Assembly: GCA_006226595.1 (NCBI GenBank)
Contig: SBGP01000099.1
Coordinates: 31,572-95,571, forward strand
Origin: Deltaproteobacteria bacterium
GTDB lineage: Bacteria > Myxococcota_A > UBA796 > GCA-2862545
Reading direction: 5' to 3'
Length of the DNA: 64,000 nt
Made by a program: the position numbers and the translations under genes. The number at the start of each line of letters is the position of its first letter. Position 1 is the first letter of the stretch. The notes beneath the pieces were generated by a model, which worked only from the letters and a program-made list of their open reading frames with translations, searched no databases and was not told the DNA's origin. This document shows positions 36,454-44,354 of this stretch, one piece after another.

Positions 36454-37230
36454 TTAGAGGACCTTGGCTTCTTCACGGAGGAGGCGAACCAGCTCGGAGG
36501 CCGCGGAGGCGGCGTCGCCCTCGATGATGCGGCTCGGCGGACGCGGCGGCGGCGGAGCGTAGTTGCTCTGGTTCGACGTCGGCGCGATGGCGCCCACGCC
36601 GTAGTCGCCCGCGGACTTCTTCGCGAGCGGCTTGCGCTTGGCCTTCATGATGTCGGGGAGCTTCGGGTAGCGGGGCTCGTTGAGGCCGTCCTCGCAGGTG
36701 ATGACCGCGGGGAGGGAGCCGCTGACGATCTGGCGAACGCCGGCGTCCATGTTGCGGGTCGCCTTGAAGTTGCCGCCGTCGAGGGCGAACTCGGTGACCT
36801 GGGACACGTGGGCCCAGCCGAGCAGCTCGGCGAGCATCGCGCCCATCTGGCTCGAGCCACCGTCGGTGGAGGCCTTGCCGGTGAACACGACTTCGCAGCC
36901 GGCTTCCTTGATGGCCGCGGCGAGCAGCTTGGCGGTGCCCAGGGCGCCGGCGCCCTCGGCGTCGTCACCGCTGATCAGCACGGCGCTGTCGCAGCCGAGC
37001 GCGAGCGCGCCGGAGCGGATCAGCTTCTCGTCGGAGGCGGGTCCGACGGAGAACGCGGTGACATCGCCACCGACGGCCTCCTTGGTGCGGATGGCCTCCT
37101 CGACGGCGTACTCGTCGTAGTCGCCGACGACGAGCTTCTCTCCGGCGGTGTCAACGCCGCTGCCGTCGGACTTGATCTTGATCCGGGCATCGGCATGGGG
37201 CGAGATCTTGGCGCACACTCCGATCTTCAC
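36454..37230 (-). CDS. etfB: Electron transfer flavoprotein beta subunit (258 aa)
   Basis: AMP-binding half of ETF. It starts MKIGVCAKISPHADARIKIK from a GTG at 37230 with GGAGGCACC before it. Family marks: EYAVEEAIRTKEAVGGDVT, FTGKASTDGGSSQMGAMLAE and GSLPAVITCEDGLNEPRYP (the ETF beta signature region). Forms a heterodimer with EtfA, which follows after nine bases. Regulated by the TetR-family gene 21 bp upstream in the same operon. Confidence 0.96.
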   Translation of the reverse strand: MKIGVCAKISPHADARIKIKSDGSGVDTAGEKLVVGDYDEYAVEEAIRTKEAVGGDVTAFSVGPASDEKLIRSGALALGCDSAVLISGDDAEGAGALGTAKLLAAAIKEAGCEVVFTGKASTDGGSSQMGAMLAELLGWAHVSQVTEFALDGGNFKATRNMDAGVRQIVSGSLPAVITCEDGLNEPRYPKLPDIMKAKRKPLAKKSAGDYGVGAIAPTSNQSNYAPPPPRPPSRIIEGDAASAASELVRLLREEAKVL

Positions 37231-37251
37231 GGTGCCTCCAGTGGTTTGGGC

Positions 37252-37872
37252 TTACTGCTTGGGCGCGGATGCGGGATCGACCAGCATTCCGCGAATGAAC
37301 ATCTCGGCCACCTGGTCGGCGGCATCTTCGAGCGAGAAGCGGTCGGTCTTGCGCGACAGCACCCACTGCATGGCGATCTCGTCGAGACCGCCGAAGAAGG
37401 CCCACATGGTGGTAAACGGGTCGAGCTCGGCGCGGAACAGGCCAGCGGACTGGCCCTCGCGCACGATCTGGCCGAACACCCCGAGGTACGCCCACAGCTT
37501 CTCGGGGCGGTAGTCCTTGAGGAACTTGTTCGACAGGCGAAGTTCGATCTGGAGCACCTCGGCGGCGCTCCGGTTGTCGCGGACCTGCTTGAAGTGGAAC
37601 CGCGCGAACACGCGAATGCGCTCGAGCGGGTCGTTGACGCCGTCGAGTGCCTCGCCGAGACCCGCGAGCATCTCGTCCATCTTCTCTTCGAAGATGGAGA
37701 GGAGCAGGTCTTCCTTGTTCTTGAAGTACAGGTAGATGGTTCCGTCGGCGACGCCGGCGCGGCGGGCGATATCGCTCACACGTGCCTGGTGGAAGCCCTT
37801 CTCCGCGAAGACCTCCACGGCGGCTTCGGTGATCAGGCTGCGCTTGTCGGAACGGCTGTTGGCAGAGGTCAT
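37252..37872 (-). CDS. TetR/AcrR-family repressor of the etf operon, FadR-like (206 aa)
   Basis: The N-terminal helix-turn-helix is typical (ITEAAVEVFAEKGFHQARVS, DIARRAGVADGTIYLYFKNK, EDLLLSIFEEKM). The C-terminal ligand domain (70-200) is helical, as in acyl-CoA-sensing FadR/FadP regulators, which in Bacillus and Thermus also stand beside etfB-etfA. Ligand is inferred, not visible. ATG 37872; the frame stays open far upstream, but the GC-rich extension lacks any family feature. About 270 bp separate it from folK. There, TTCATCGATGTAA (37942-37954) is an imperfect palindrome that might be the operator, and GGGTACACT occurs twice (37883, 37924). Confidence 0.88.
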   Translation of the reverse strand: MTSANSRSDKRSLITEAAVEVFAEKGFHQARVSDIARRAGVADGTIYLYFKNKEDLLLSIFEEKMDEMLAGLGEALDGVNDPLERIRVFARFHFKQVRDNRSAAEVLQIELRLSNKFLKDYRPEKLWAYLGVFGQIVREGQSAGLFRAELDPFTTMWAFFGGLDEIAMQWVLSRKTDRFSLEDAADQVAEMFIRGMLVDPASAPKQ

Positions 37873-38141
37873 CGTGCCTCGGGGGTACACTCGCGGCAGG
37901 ACGGCCTGGCGCGGGGCGCCGCAGGGTACACTGAGCCGCGATTCATCGATGTAACGTGCGCGGGCAGTGGGGCAAGGACGCCGTCGGTCACGGGTTCGTG
38001 GGCTCCGTGACTTGACCGTCGCAACGCCGATATCCGAGGCGTGCCCGTCGTGTGTTCGGGCTTGGTCAGGCGCGTGGGTCTTCGCGACACGAGGATGGCG
38101 ATCGTCGGGCACGGCCCGAAAACGGTAGACCCGGGCGGTGG

Positions 38142-38648
38142 CTAGACGGCTCGCAGGCGCCGCGCGAGGATGCCGACAGGCACCGGCGACGGACCATCGC
38201 CCGTAGCCAGCTCGCGGTAGGCGACGCCGGTCCGGGGGTCGACGGCGTCTGGCCACACCTCGATCAGCGGTCCGAGCACGAACGGGCGCGCCGCGATGCC
38301 CGGGTGCGGCAGCACCAGCCAGGGGTCGTCGCTGACGATGCCGTCGACGACGAGGATGTCGAGGTCCAGGGTGCGATCGCCCCAGTGGCTCTTGCGGCGT
38401 CGCCCGGCCGCTTCTTCGAGCGCGGCGCAGGCGTCGAGGAGAACGCGGGGCTCGGCATCGGTCTCGACCAGGGCCACGGCGTTGAGGAACCAGCCTCGCG
38501 CGGTGCCGCCCTTCATCGGTGGGGTGCGCACCAGACGTGACGTGCGCAGCACGCGGGTGTCGGGGCGAGCATCGAGCTTTCGCAGGGCGAGCTCGATCCA
38601 CCCGTGGCGATCTCCCAGGGAGCTGCCGAGTCCGATGGCCACCTTCAC
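38142..38648 (-). CDS. folK: HPPK, 6-hydroxymethyl-dihydropterin pyrophosphokinase (168 aa)
   Basis: Transfers pyrophosphate from ATP to 6-hydroxymethyl-7,8-dihydropterin in folate synthesis. The fold signature is complete: VAIGLGSSLGDRHGWIELAL, the substrate loop RLVRTPPMKGGTARGWFLNA, ALEEAAGRRRKSHWGDRTLD with LDILVVDG (catalytic Asp pair), and LPHPGIAARPFVLGPL. GTG 38648 is the start because it overlaps the stop of the upstream gene as GTGA. No other folate gene is nearby. Confidence 0.93.
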   Translation of the reverse strand: MKVAIGLGSSLGDRHGWIELALRKLDARPDTRVLRTSRLVRTPPMKGGTARGWFLNAVALVETDAEPRVLLDACAALEEAAGRRRKSHWGDRTLDLDILVVDGIVSDDPWLVLPHPGIAARPFVLGPLIEVWPDAVDPRTGVAYRELATGDGPSPVPVGILARRLRAV

Positions 38649-39139
38649 GGCGTCTCCTGCAGGCGCTCGGCGGCAACGGCCCAGATCGGGTCGCCGCCGG
38701 GCAGGGTCGCGGCGAAGCGCAGCCAGCGCGCGGCGTCCTCCGGGTCCTCGGAGTGCAGCAGTCGGCTCATGCCTAGCGCCGCCGGGAACCACGGGTCGTC
38801 GGGATGCGCGTGCAGACCCTGGCGGAGCAGGGCCTCGTGCGCATCGACATCTCCCTGGGCGGCGAGCATCAGGGCTCCATAGGCGAGGGGAGCGGTCCAC
38901 TCGTCATCGAGGGCGACCGCGGTGTGCACCCAGCTTCCGACGGCCGGGGCCTCGGGGTCGTGGGCGAAGGCGAGCACCGCGCGCATCCACGCGAAGCTCG
39001 CCGCCGTCGAGTCCGAGCCGAGCGCGAACACGCGGAGGGCGAGTGGCCCGGGACTCGGCTCGGCGGGGGTTCTGGCGCGCAGGGCGCGCGCCTGGTGGTG
39101 CGCCGCGACGGACCCTGCGACGAGGGCCACCAGCAGCAC
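38645..39139 (-). CDS. TPR-like exported or membrane-anchored protein (164 aa)
   Basis: A hydrophobic N-terminus (MLLVALVAGSVAAHHQARAL, GTG start 39139) may be a signal peptide or anchor. The rest is helical and repeat-like with TPR spacing (APLAYGALMLAAQGDVDAHE, WFPAALGMSRLLHSEDPEDA). No precise family. It begins five bases after the stop of the pilin-like gene and overlaps folK by four bases, so the three genes are one cluster. Confidence 0.6.
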   Translation of the reverse strand: MLLVALVAGSVAAHHQARALRARTPAEPSPGPLALRVFALGSDSTAASFAWMRAVLAFAHDPEAPAVGSWVHTAVALDDEWTAPLAYGALMLAAQGDVDAHEALLRQGLHAHPDDPWFPAALGMSRLLHSEDPEDAARWLRFAATLPGGDPIWAVAAERLQETP

Positions 39140-39144
39140 ACGAC

Positions 39145-39594
39145 TCAGTAGACGTTCTCGCCGGTCTCGGCCTTGGCGTTCGCGTCCTGGTCGGCCTTGT
39201 AGATCGCGCGCTCGCCGTCGCCGTCGAGGTCGGACACGCCGGTCACCTCGAAGCCCGACTCGCTGGCCACGACCTGGTAGCTGCCGTACACCTTGTCCTT
39301 GACCTTCGGGGCCCAGGAGAGCTTCTTGAAGCCCGCGGACGGCTCCCAGGCCACCGGGTCGGGACTGACCTCGGTCGCGGGGCGCGGCGAGGCCTCGGCG
39401 CTCACGTAGTCGCCGAAGGCACCCTGAATCGTGATTTCCGCAGTGCGGATCGAGTCGACGTTGAGCGGCAACTCGGTGCGCTCCGACTTGCCGGACGAGC
39501 CGGAGGTCAGGATGAGAGCGAGCGCGATGACCAGCACCACGGCGCCAACTCCAATGGCGATCTCGGTGCGGCCGATTCCACGACGGTTGGACAT
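39145..39594 (-). CDS. Type IV pilin-like protein without prepilin motif (149 aa)
   Basis: One N-terminal membrane helix (about residues 10-30, TEIAIGVGAVVLVIALALIL) and a C-terminal domain (70-149) that reads like deltaproteobacterial PilA-type pilins: YGSYQVVASESGFEVTGVSD, LDGDGERAIYKADQDA and a terminal GENVY. Glu at position 11 precedes the helix, but there is no G-F-(T/S)-L-x-E cleavage motif for a prepilin peptidase. It could be a degenerate pseudopilin, or a membrane-anchored protein that shares only the pilin head fold. ATG 39594 has GGAGGAGT. It heads the cluster with the TPR-like gene and folK. Confidence 0.6.
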   Translation of the reverse strand: MSNRRGIGRTEIAIGVGAVVLVIALALILTSGSSGKSERTELPLNVDSIRTAEITIQGAFGDYVSAEASPRPATEVSPDPVAWEPSAGFKKLSWAPKVKDKVYGSYQVVASESGFEVTGVSDLDGDGERAIYKADQDANAKAETGENVY

Positions 39595-39688
39595 GGGGAC
39601 TCCTCCACCGGGGGAGAGTAGCAGGATGGGGTCGTGCTAATGCGTTGGAGCCGCGATGGAAAGCGAATCTCGCCGGGCTCGGCGCCGG

Positions 39689-40435
39689 TCAGGGCCGTGC
39701 GGCGAGCCTGCGCTCCACCAGATCGAGCAGCTCGGACTGCGCGCGCCGCCCGGCAATGACGTGGACGACACCGTTCGTCGCGTAGGCCGCGACGGCGAGC
39801 TCGCCCTGCGCGCCATGGTGCACGCGCACGCCGTGGACGGCGCTGTGCTCGCCGAGCTCGGGCAGGTCGCCGTCCCTGAGCTGCCAGCTCAGCGGGCTTC
39901 CCGACGCATCCTCGTAGAACACCACGGTGCCCGAGGGCTTGCCGGGAACGACGAGCACGCCCATGGGGCTGAGGCCGAGGTACGCGAGGTCGGGTACCAC
40001 GCGCAGCGCGCTCGGCACCCGGTTGTGCTCCCAGGCGGCGGTGAGCGCCGGGCCGTCGTCGGGCGCAATCCAGGTACCGGGGGCTTCCACCCGCCGATGG
40101 ACCTCGAGCTCCGGGCCCAGGTCGACGCTCCGGCGCAGCCAGAACGTGAGGGCGGTGCCCAGGGCGAGGATGACCAGCGCGAGGGTCGCCCACCGCCGCC
40201 GACCGGGACGTGGGTGGACCAGCGAAGGCTCGGGGGCTTCGACGAGGTCGAGCAGTCCGCGTGGGGCCCGCAGGAACAGGGCGTCGGCGACCTCGGTCCT
40301 GACCTGCGCCAGCGCCTCGGAGCGCGCGGCGAGCGCCGGGTCCTCGGCAAGCACCTTTCGCACGGCCTCCGCTTCGTTCTCGGGCAGATCTCCGGCGGCG
40401 AGGCAGGACAGTGCGCGGTCGTGGGGCGTGCTCAT
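39689..40435 (-). CDS. Probable anti-sigma factor / zf-HC2-like membrane regulator (248 aa)
   Basis: An N-terminal 70-residue helical domain (RALSCLAAGDLPENEAEAVR, PALAARSEALAQVRTEV) resembles the cytoplasmic sigma-binding part of ECF anti-sigma factors, with a single Cys rather than a zinc H-x3-C-x2-C set. One membrane helix follows (RRWATLALVILALGTALTFW, about 79-99) and then a periplasmic beta domain. It overlaps the sigma-like gene upstream by four bases (ATGA), the standard sigma/anti-sigma arrangement. It would hold the sigma-like protein at the membrane and release it on a periplasmic signal; this is inferred from the pairing. Confidence 0.65.
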   Translation of the reverse strand: MSTPHDRALSCLAAGDLPENEAEAVRKVLAEDPALAARSEALAQVRTEVADALFLRAPRGLLDLVEAPEPSLVHPRPGRRRWATLALVILALGTALTFWLRRSVDLGPELEVHRRVEAPGTWIAPDDGPALTAAWEHNRVPSALRVVPDLAYLGLSPMGVLVVPGKPSGTVVFYEDASGSPLSWQLRDGDLPELGEHSAVHGVRVHHGAQGELAVAAYATNGVVHVIAGRRAQSELLDLVERRLAARP

Positions 40436-40995
40436 CGCGACAGGGCCCGGTGCAGGGTGAGCAGCACGTGCGCGCGCTCGCTCCGCAGAATGCGCGGGTC
40501 CACACCGGTCAGCTCGCTCAGGCGGGCCACGGGCAGCCCGGTGATCAGCTGGAAGGTGAACACGAGACGCGGGAAGGGCTCGAGGGCCTGGAGCACGGCG
40601 TGCGCATCACTCACGTCGACCTCGGTGATGGTCGGGGTGCCGGGTCGCATGGGCGCGCTGGCTCCCGTGCGGTGGGCCAGGTGGCGCCACAGGCAGCCAT
40701 ACAGCTGCACCGCGAAGGCCTGGTCGAGGGCGAAGTTCGTCACCTCGTGACGGAGCTTCTCCTGGAAGGAGCCGATGGCGACGAGCGCATCCGTCTCCTT
40801 GAACATCGCCGAGCTGATCGACCACAGGCGGTCCAGGTGCGGCTCGAGCAGCGCGCGCAGTGCCGTCGCATTGCCGAGCTTGGCCTCGCGCAGGAGTCGG
40901 ACCTCCGCGAGTGCGATCTGATCGATGGCGAGGGCGTCTGCCAGCCTTCCTCCCGAACCTGGATGCGGTGGTGAGGGGCGCCCGAGGGCGCTCAC
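40432..40995 (-). CDS. Divergent ECF sigma-factor-like protein (187 aa)
   Basis: Resembles RNA polymerase sigma-70 regions 2 and 4 only distantly. Residues 40-115 match region 2 in layout (LGNATALRALLEPHLDRLWS, EKLRHEVTNFALDQAFAV). Residues 130-185 match region 4 (LEPFPRLVFTFQLITGLPVA, LSELTGVDPRILRSERAHVL), where the R-L-S-E-L-T-G-V helix-turn-helix is the best evidence. The usual DD-x-x-Q and W(-x)6 signatures of region 2 are absent. Overlap with the anti-sigma-like gene supports the call. The start (ATG 40995) is not certain. It follows the 92-aa gene with five bases between. Confidence 0.6.
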   Translation of the reverse strand: MSALGRPSPPHPGSGGRLADALAIDQIALAEVRLLREAKLGNATALRALLEPHLDRLWSISSAMFKETDALVAIGSFQEKLRHEVTNFALDQAFAVQLYGCLWRHLAHRTGASAPMRPGTPTITEVDVSDAHAVLQALEPFPRLVFTFQLITGLPVARLSELTGVDPRILRSERAHVLLTLHRALSR

Positions 40996-41000
40996 GGCGG

Positions 41001-41279
41001 TCAGATGCCGGCGTTCTCCACAGCCGGGAGGCCGTCGAGCTTGTCCTCGGACTGCTTGTCGGAGTCGTCACGGATGACGAGCTCCTCGCCGACCTCGAGC
41101 AGCAGCAGGCTCGGGGCCTCGGAGCCGCCCTTGACGGGGATGAGGGTGTGGCCGTCCTTCATCCACGCCACCGCCGTGTCGCGGTCGATGGTGCGCGGGG
41201 GAAGGTTGTGCATGCGCACGCGCAGCGAAGCGATCTTGCCGTCCTTGAGGTCGGCGCCGTGTACAGCGATGCGAGCCAT
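41001..41279 (-). CDS. Small hypothetical protein (92 aa)
   Basis: No family recognised. The sequence begins MARIAVHGADLKDGKIASLR and contains HNLPPRTIDRDTAVAWMKDG, then short strands TLIPV and SLLLLEVGEELVI and a charged Lys/Asp tail. Probably a soluble alpha/beta protein. GGAGGAC before ATG 41279 is a good ribosome binding site. It sits between the ABC transporter gene (30 bp upstream) and the sigma-like gene (5 bp downstream) on the same strand, so all four genes may be co-transcribed. Confidence 0.6.
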   Translation of the reverse strand: MARIAVHGADLKDGKIASLRVRMHNLPPRTIDRDTAVAWMKDGHTLIPVKGGSEAPSLLLLEVGEELVIRDDSDKQSEDKLDGLPAVENAGI

Positions 41280-41309
41280 GGAGTCCTCCGGAGCCGCCTG
41301 GTAACGCGC

Positions 41310-43904
41310 CTAGTCTCGGCCCGCTCGCGCGGTGAGCACGGTGGCCGTCGACAAGAAGCCGACGAAGAACACGACGAGCACGCCCATCAGCGCCCAGATC
41401 GGCAGGCCCATGTCGGCGGTGCCCTCGGGGGGCGGCGGGAAGCCGAGGTCCTGGTAGCGCATGCCGAGGTCGCGCATGAACGTGCGCAGCCCGGTGCTCT
41501 GGCCTCGGTCGACGCGCGGCACGGGCTCGTACATGCGCGAGCCGGTCTTCATCGCCGCGTCGAAGCTGTACCGCGTGACCATGAACCAGGTCAGACCCTG
41601 GGCCGCGATGCCCATGTCCTTGAGGTACACGATGAGCCCGCCGAAGGTGATCTGCGGGATCAGCGTCAGCGGAAGCGCGGCTACGGCCGCCTCGGAGCTC
41701 GCGAACGCGCTCGACAGGAACAGGCCCATCGACATGCCGACCAGCCCGGTGAGCGTGGTCACGCCGTACAGGCCGAGGAAGCTGAACTCGTAGGGCGGGT
41801 TGGGCACACCGTCCCCGTCGAGCGGAGGCCGGTCGAACATGCCGCCCATGCCGATGCCGACGTAGCAGATGGTGACCAGCATCAGGCACTGGAGCAGCAC
41901 GATCAGCGACAGCACGGTCACCTTGCTGCCGATGTACGGGAGCACGCCGAGGCCGATGCGCCGCTCGCGCTTCCAGATGGCGCGCTCGCTGATCAGCTCG
42001 CGCACGCTGGTGCTCGCCCCGAACCACAGGGCCGAGAGCACGAGCATGAACAGCGCACTGGGGTTCGCGCCCGGGAAGACCAGGACCATGGCGACGGCGA
42101 GGAGCGGGGCCTGCGCGAGCAATACGCCCATGCCGCCCACGTCGCGCAGCTTCGTCTTCATGTACCGGCGCACGAGGGTCGTGTACTGGTTCCAGCTGGA
42201 GCCTCCGCCCTGGCGGACCTCCTGGCTGCCGGTGGCCTGGACTCCGTCGAGTCCGAGCAGGTGCTCGCGGGTGCCGACGTACTTCTTGCGCGCGGGACCC
42301 TCGCGGTAGTCCTTGCCCCACTGCTCCGGCTGCTTGTCGGGAAGCCGCGCGAAGATCTCGTCGGGGCTGTCGACGCCGAAGTAGGCGCACGCGTCCTCAG
42401 GTGGGCCGAACCACGCGAGTCGTCCGCCCGGCGCGAGCACGAGCAGGTGGTCGACCATCGACATCACTGAGGGCGTGACGTCGTGGGTGACGAGGAACAC
42501 GATGCGGCCGTCGTCGGCGAGCTGGCGAGCCTGGCTGACGATGTCCTGGGCGGTCTGCGGATCGAGGCCCGAGGTGGGCTCGTCGAGGAACAGCACGCGC
42601 GTGGACTTGGTGATCAGCTCTTGTCCCAGGGACACGCGCTTGCGCTGACCGCCGGAGATGCCTCGCTTGAGCGCATCACCGATGCGCGAGCGCCGCACGT
42701 GGGCGATGCCGAGCTCTTCGAGCACGCGGTCGACCTCGGCGTCGATGACCTCCTTGTCGGTGTCGGACGCGAAGCGCAGGCGACCCGAGTAGAACAGGGC
42801 CTCCTCGACGGTGAGCTCGCCGTGGACCACGTCGTCCTGCGGCACGATGCCGACGATGCTGCGGTCGGTGGCGAGCAGGCTGTGGAACGGCTGACCGTCC
42901 ATGAGCACGTCACCGCTGTCGGCGGGGGCGATGCCCGCGATGGCGGTGAGCAGCGTGGTCTTGCCGGCGCCGGAGGGGCCGACCATCGCGATGACCTCGC
43001 CGCTGAACACCGTGAACGACACGTCGTCGAGCAGGGAGACGTCGCCGATGGTGCGCTTGAGGTTGCGGCAGGACAGGGCCGAGAAGCTGTCCATGCCGAA
43101 GGCGACGATGGACTGGCCGTCGGGGTCGAGGGTCAGCGAGTACGGGCCGACCCGCAGGGTGTCGCCGGCCCCGAAGGGCGCGGAGGTGACGTTGGCGCCG
43201 TTGACCAGCGTCGGTCGGCCGCTCCCGAGATCGACGATGCGCCAGCCCTCGCCGCTCTTGACGAGCTCGGCGTGCTGGTTCGCGACGGACGGGTCGGGGA
43301 GCAGGATCTGCGCGGCACGGCTTCGGCCGATGAGCAGCCGGTTGCCGTCGAGCTCGAACTTGAAGTCGCCGGCGGCATGCCGCAGATCGTGCTTTCGGAA
43401 CAGGGCGCCGACGAGCATCGGGTCGATGCCCAGGTCGTTCGCGGCGGTCTCGAGGCGGGCGATCTCCGCCTTGTCGATGACGCCGTCCTCGGCGCACACC
43501 GCGAAGTACGAGTCGAGGAGGAGCAGGGCCTCGCCGGTGCCGTACTTCTCGGCAAAGCCGGAGAGGTCGAGCTCTTCCGCGACCGTGTGTCGCAGCGCTT
43601 CTTCTTCGGCGCGTCCGAAGCGCGCACCGAACACGCGGAGCTCGTCCTCGGTGATCGGCGTGAAGTTCTCGGGCGCCAGCGCGAGCTTGAGCAGCATGCC
43701 GCACTGCTCGTCGTCGAGGTGCGTGCGCACGGTGAGCGCGGCGCGCATCGCCTGTGCCGAGCCCTCGTCCACCTCGTCGGGGACGATGCGCAGCAACAGG
43801 CGCACGAAGTCGACGGCGAAGCGGAGCTCCTCTTCGCCGATGCGCGCAGCGGCCTCGGGACCCAGCGCCTCGAGAAAGCGGTCGTGAAGCTGGGTGCCGA
43901 GCAC
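41310..43904 (-). CDS. TerB-like + FHA + ABCG-type ABC transporter fusion (864 aa)
   Basis: One protein with four parts. Residues about 90-160 resemble a TerB-type helical domain (YFAVCAEDGVIDKAEIARLE). Residues 175-260 are an FHA phosphothreonine-binding domain (NRLLIGRSRAAQILLPD, SVANQHAELV, IVDLGSGRPTLVNG). Residues 275-500 are an ABC ATPase with Walker A GPSGAGKTT (about 307), signature SGGQRKR (about 416) and Walker B VLFLDEPTSGLD (about 434). Residues 570-864 carry six or more membrane helices of the ABC-2/ABCG type. It should form a homodimeric exporter with the FHA domain reading phosphorylated partners, perhaps a Ser/Thr kinase substrate. Substrate unknown. ATG 43904; no kinase gene is in the window. 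Confidence 0.88.
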   Translation of the reverse strand: MLGTQLHDRFLEALGPEAAARIGEEELRFAVDFVRLLLRIVPDEVDEGSAQAMRAALTVRTHLDDEQCGMLLKLALAPENFTPITEDELRVFGARFGRAEEEALRHTVAEELDLSGFAEKYGTGEALLLLDSYFAVCAEDGVIDKAEIARLETAANDLGIDPMLVGALFRKHDLRHAAGDFKFELDGNRLLIGRSRAAQILLPDPSVANQHAELVKSGEGWRIVDLGSGRPTLVNGANVTSAPFGAGDTLRVGPYSLTLDPDGQSIVAFGMDSFSALSCRNLKRTIGDVSLLDDVSFTVFSGEVIAMVGPSGAGKTTLLTAIAGIAPADSGDVLMDGQPFHSLLATDRSIVGIVPQDDVVHGELTVEEALFYSGRLRFASDTDKEVIDAEVDRVLEELGIAHVRRSRIGDALKRGISGGQRKRVSLGQELITKSTRVLFLDEPTSGLDPQTAQDIVSQARQLADDGRIVFLVTHDVTPSVMSMVDHLLVLAPGGRLAWFGPPEDACAYFGVDSPDEIFARLPDKQPEQWGKDYREGPARKKYVGTREHLLGLDGVQATGSQEVRQGGGSSWNQYTTLVRRYMKTKLRDVGGMGVLLAQAPLLAVAMVLVFPGANPSALFMLVLSALWFGASTSVRELISERAIWKRERRIGLGVLPYIGSKVTVLSLIVLLQCLMLVTICYVGIGMGGMFDRPPLDGDGVPNPPYEFSFLGLYGVTTLTGLVGMSMGLFLSSAFASSEAAVAALPLTLIPQITFGGLIVYLKDMGIAAQGLTWFMVTRYSFDAAMKTGSRMYEPVPRVDRGQSTGLRTFMRDLGMRYQDLGFPPPPEGTADMGLPIWALMGVLVVFFVGFLSTATVLTARAGRD

Positions 43905-43916
43905 GCTGGGGAACCC

Positions 43917-44345
43917 CTAGCGGTAGGTGACGGCCACGCCGACACCGGCGTCGCCGGAGGTCTTGCGGGCGTAGACGACCAGGTAGTAGGTCGTGGTCGT
44001 CTCGGGCTTGAGCGTCAGCGTCGGCTCCTTGTTCTCGGTGTCGTCGCGGTGCACGACGTTGCCATCGAGATCGTAGAGCAGCAGGTCGATGTTGCTCGCC
44101 GCGTCGTCGCCGCAAGCCTCGAACTTGTACTCGTTGCCCTGGTAGACGGTCACCAGGTAGCTGTTGGTGGCCCCGTTCGCGAGGGTGGTGCTCGTCAACG
44201 TGCGGATGTGCCATCCGTCGCCGTAGGCATCCCAGACCTTGGTGCGAACGCAGTCCTCGCCGTCCTTCTCGGCCGCGAGTGCGGGCGTGGCGAGCAGCGA
44301 GGTTCCGACGAGAGCCGCCGCGAACGTGGAGATGATGCGGGTCAT
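43917..44345 (-). CDS. Exported beta-rich protein, PPC-like (142 aa)
   Basis: Signal peptide MTRIISTFAAALVGTSLLATPALA. The mature 118 residues form a beta sandwich with the layout of bacterial pre-peptidase C-terminal (PPC) domains: SYLVTVYQGNEYKFEACGDD, NIDLLLYDLDGNVVHRDD, TYYLVVYARKTSGDAGVGVA. Two Cys may pair. PPC domains usually ride on secreted proteases; here the domain stands alone. ATG 44345 follows GGAGACGCAC. The ABC transporter starts 12 bp downstream on the same strand, so it could be a partner or cargo of the exporter, but this is only proximity. Confidence 0.7.
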   Translation of the reverse strand: MTRIISTFAAALVGTSLLATPALAAEKDGEDCVRTKVWDAYGDGWHIRTLTSTTLANGATNSYLVTVYQGNEYKFEACGDDAASNIDLLLYDLDGNVVHRDDTENKEPTLTLKPETTTTYYLVVYARKTSGDAGVGVAVTYR

Positions 44346-44354
44346 GTGCGTCTC

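Noticed and set aside
37873..38676. Upstream extension of the TetR frame overlapping folK
   Set aside because: The extension is Arg/Pro-rich shadow sequence antisense-like to nothing recognisable, while the TetR domain starts right after ATG 37872 and folK is clearly real in another frame.
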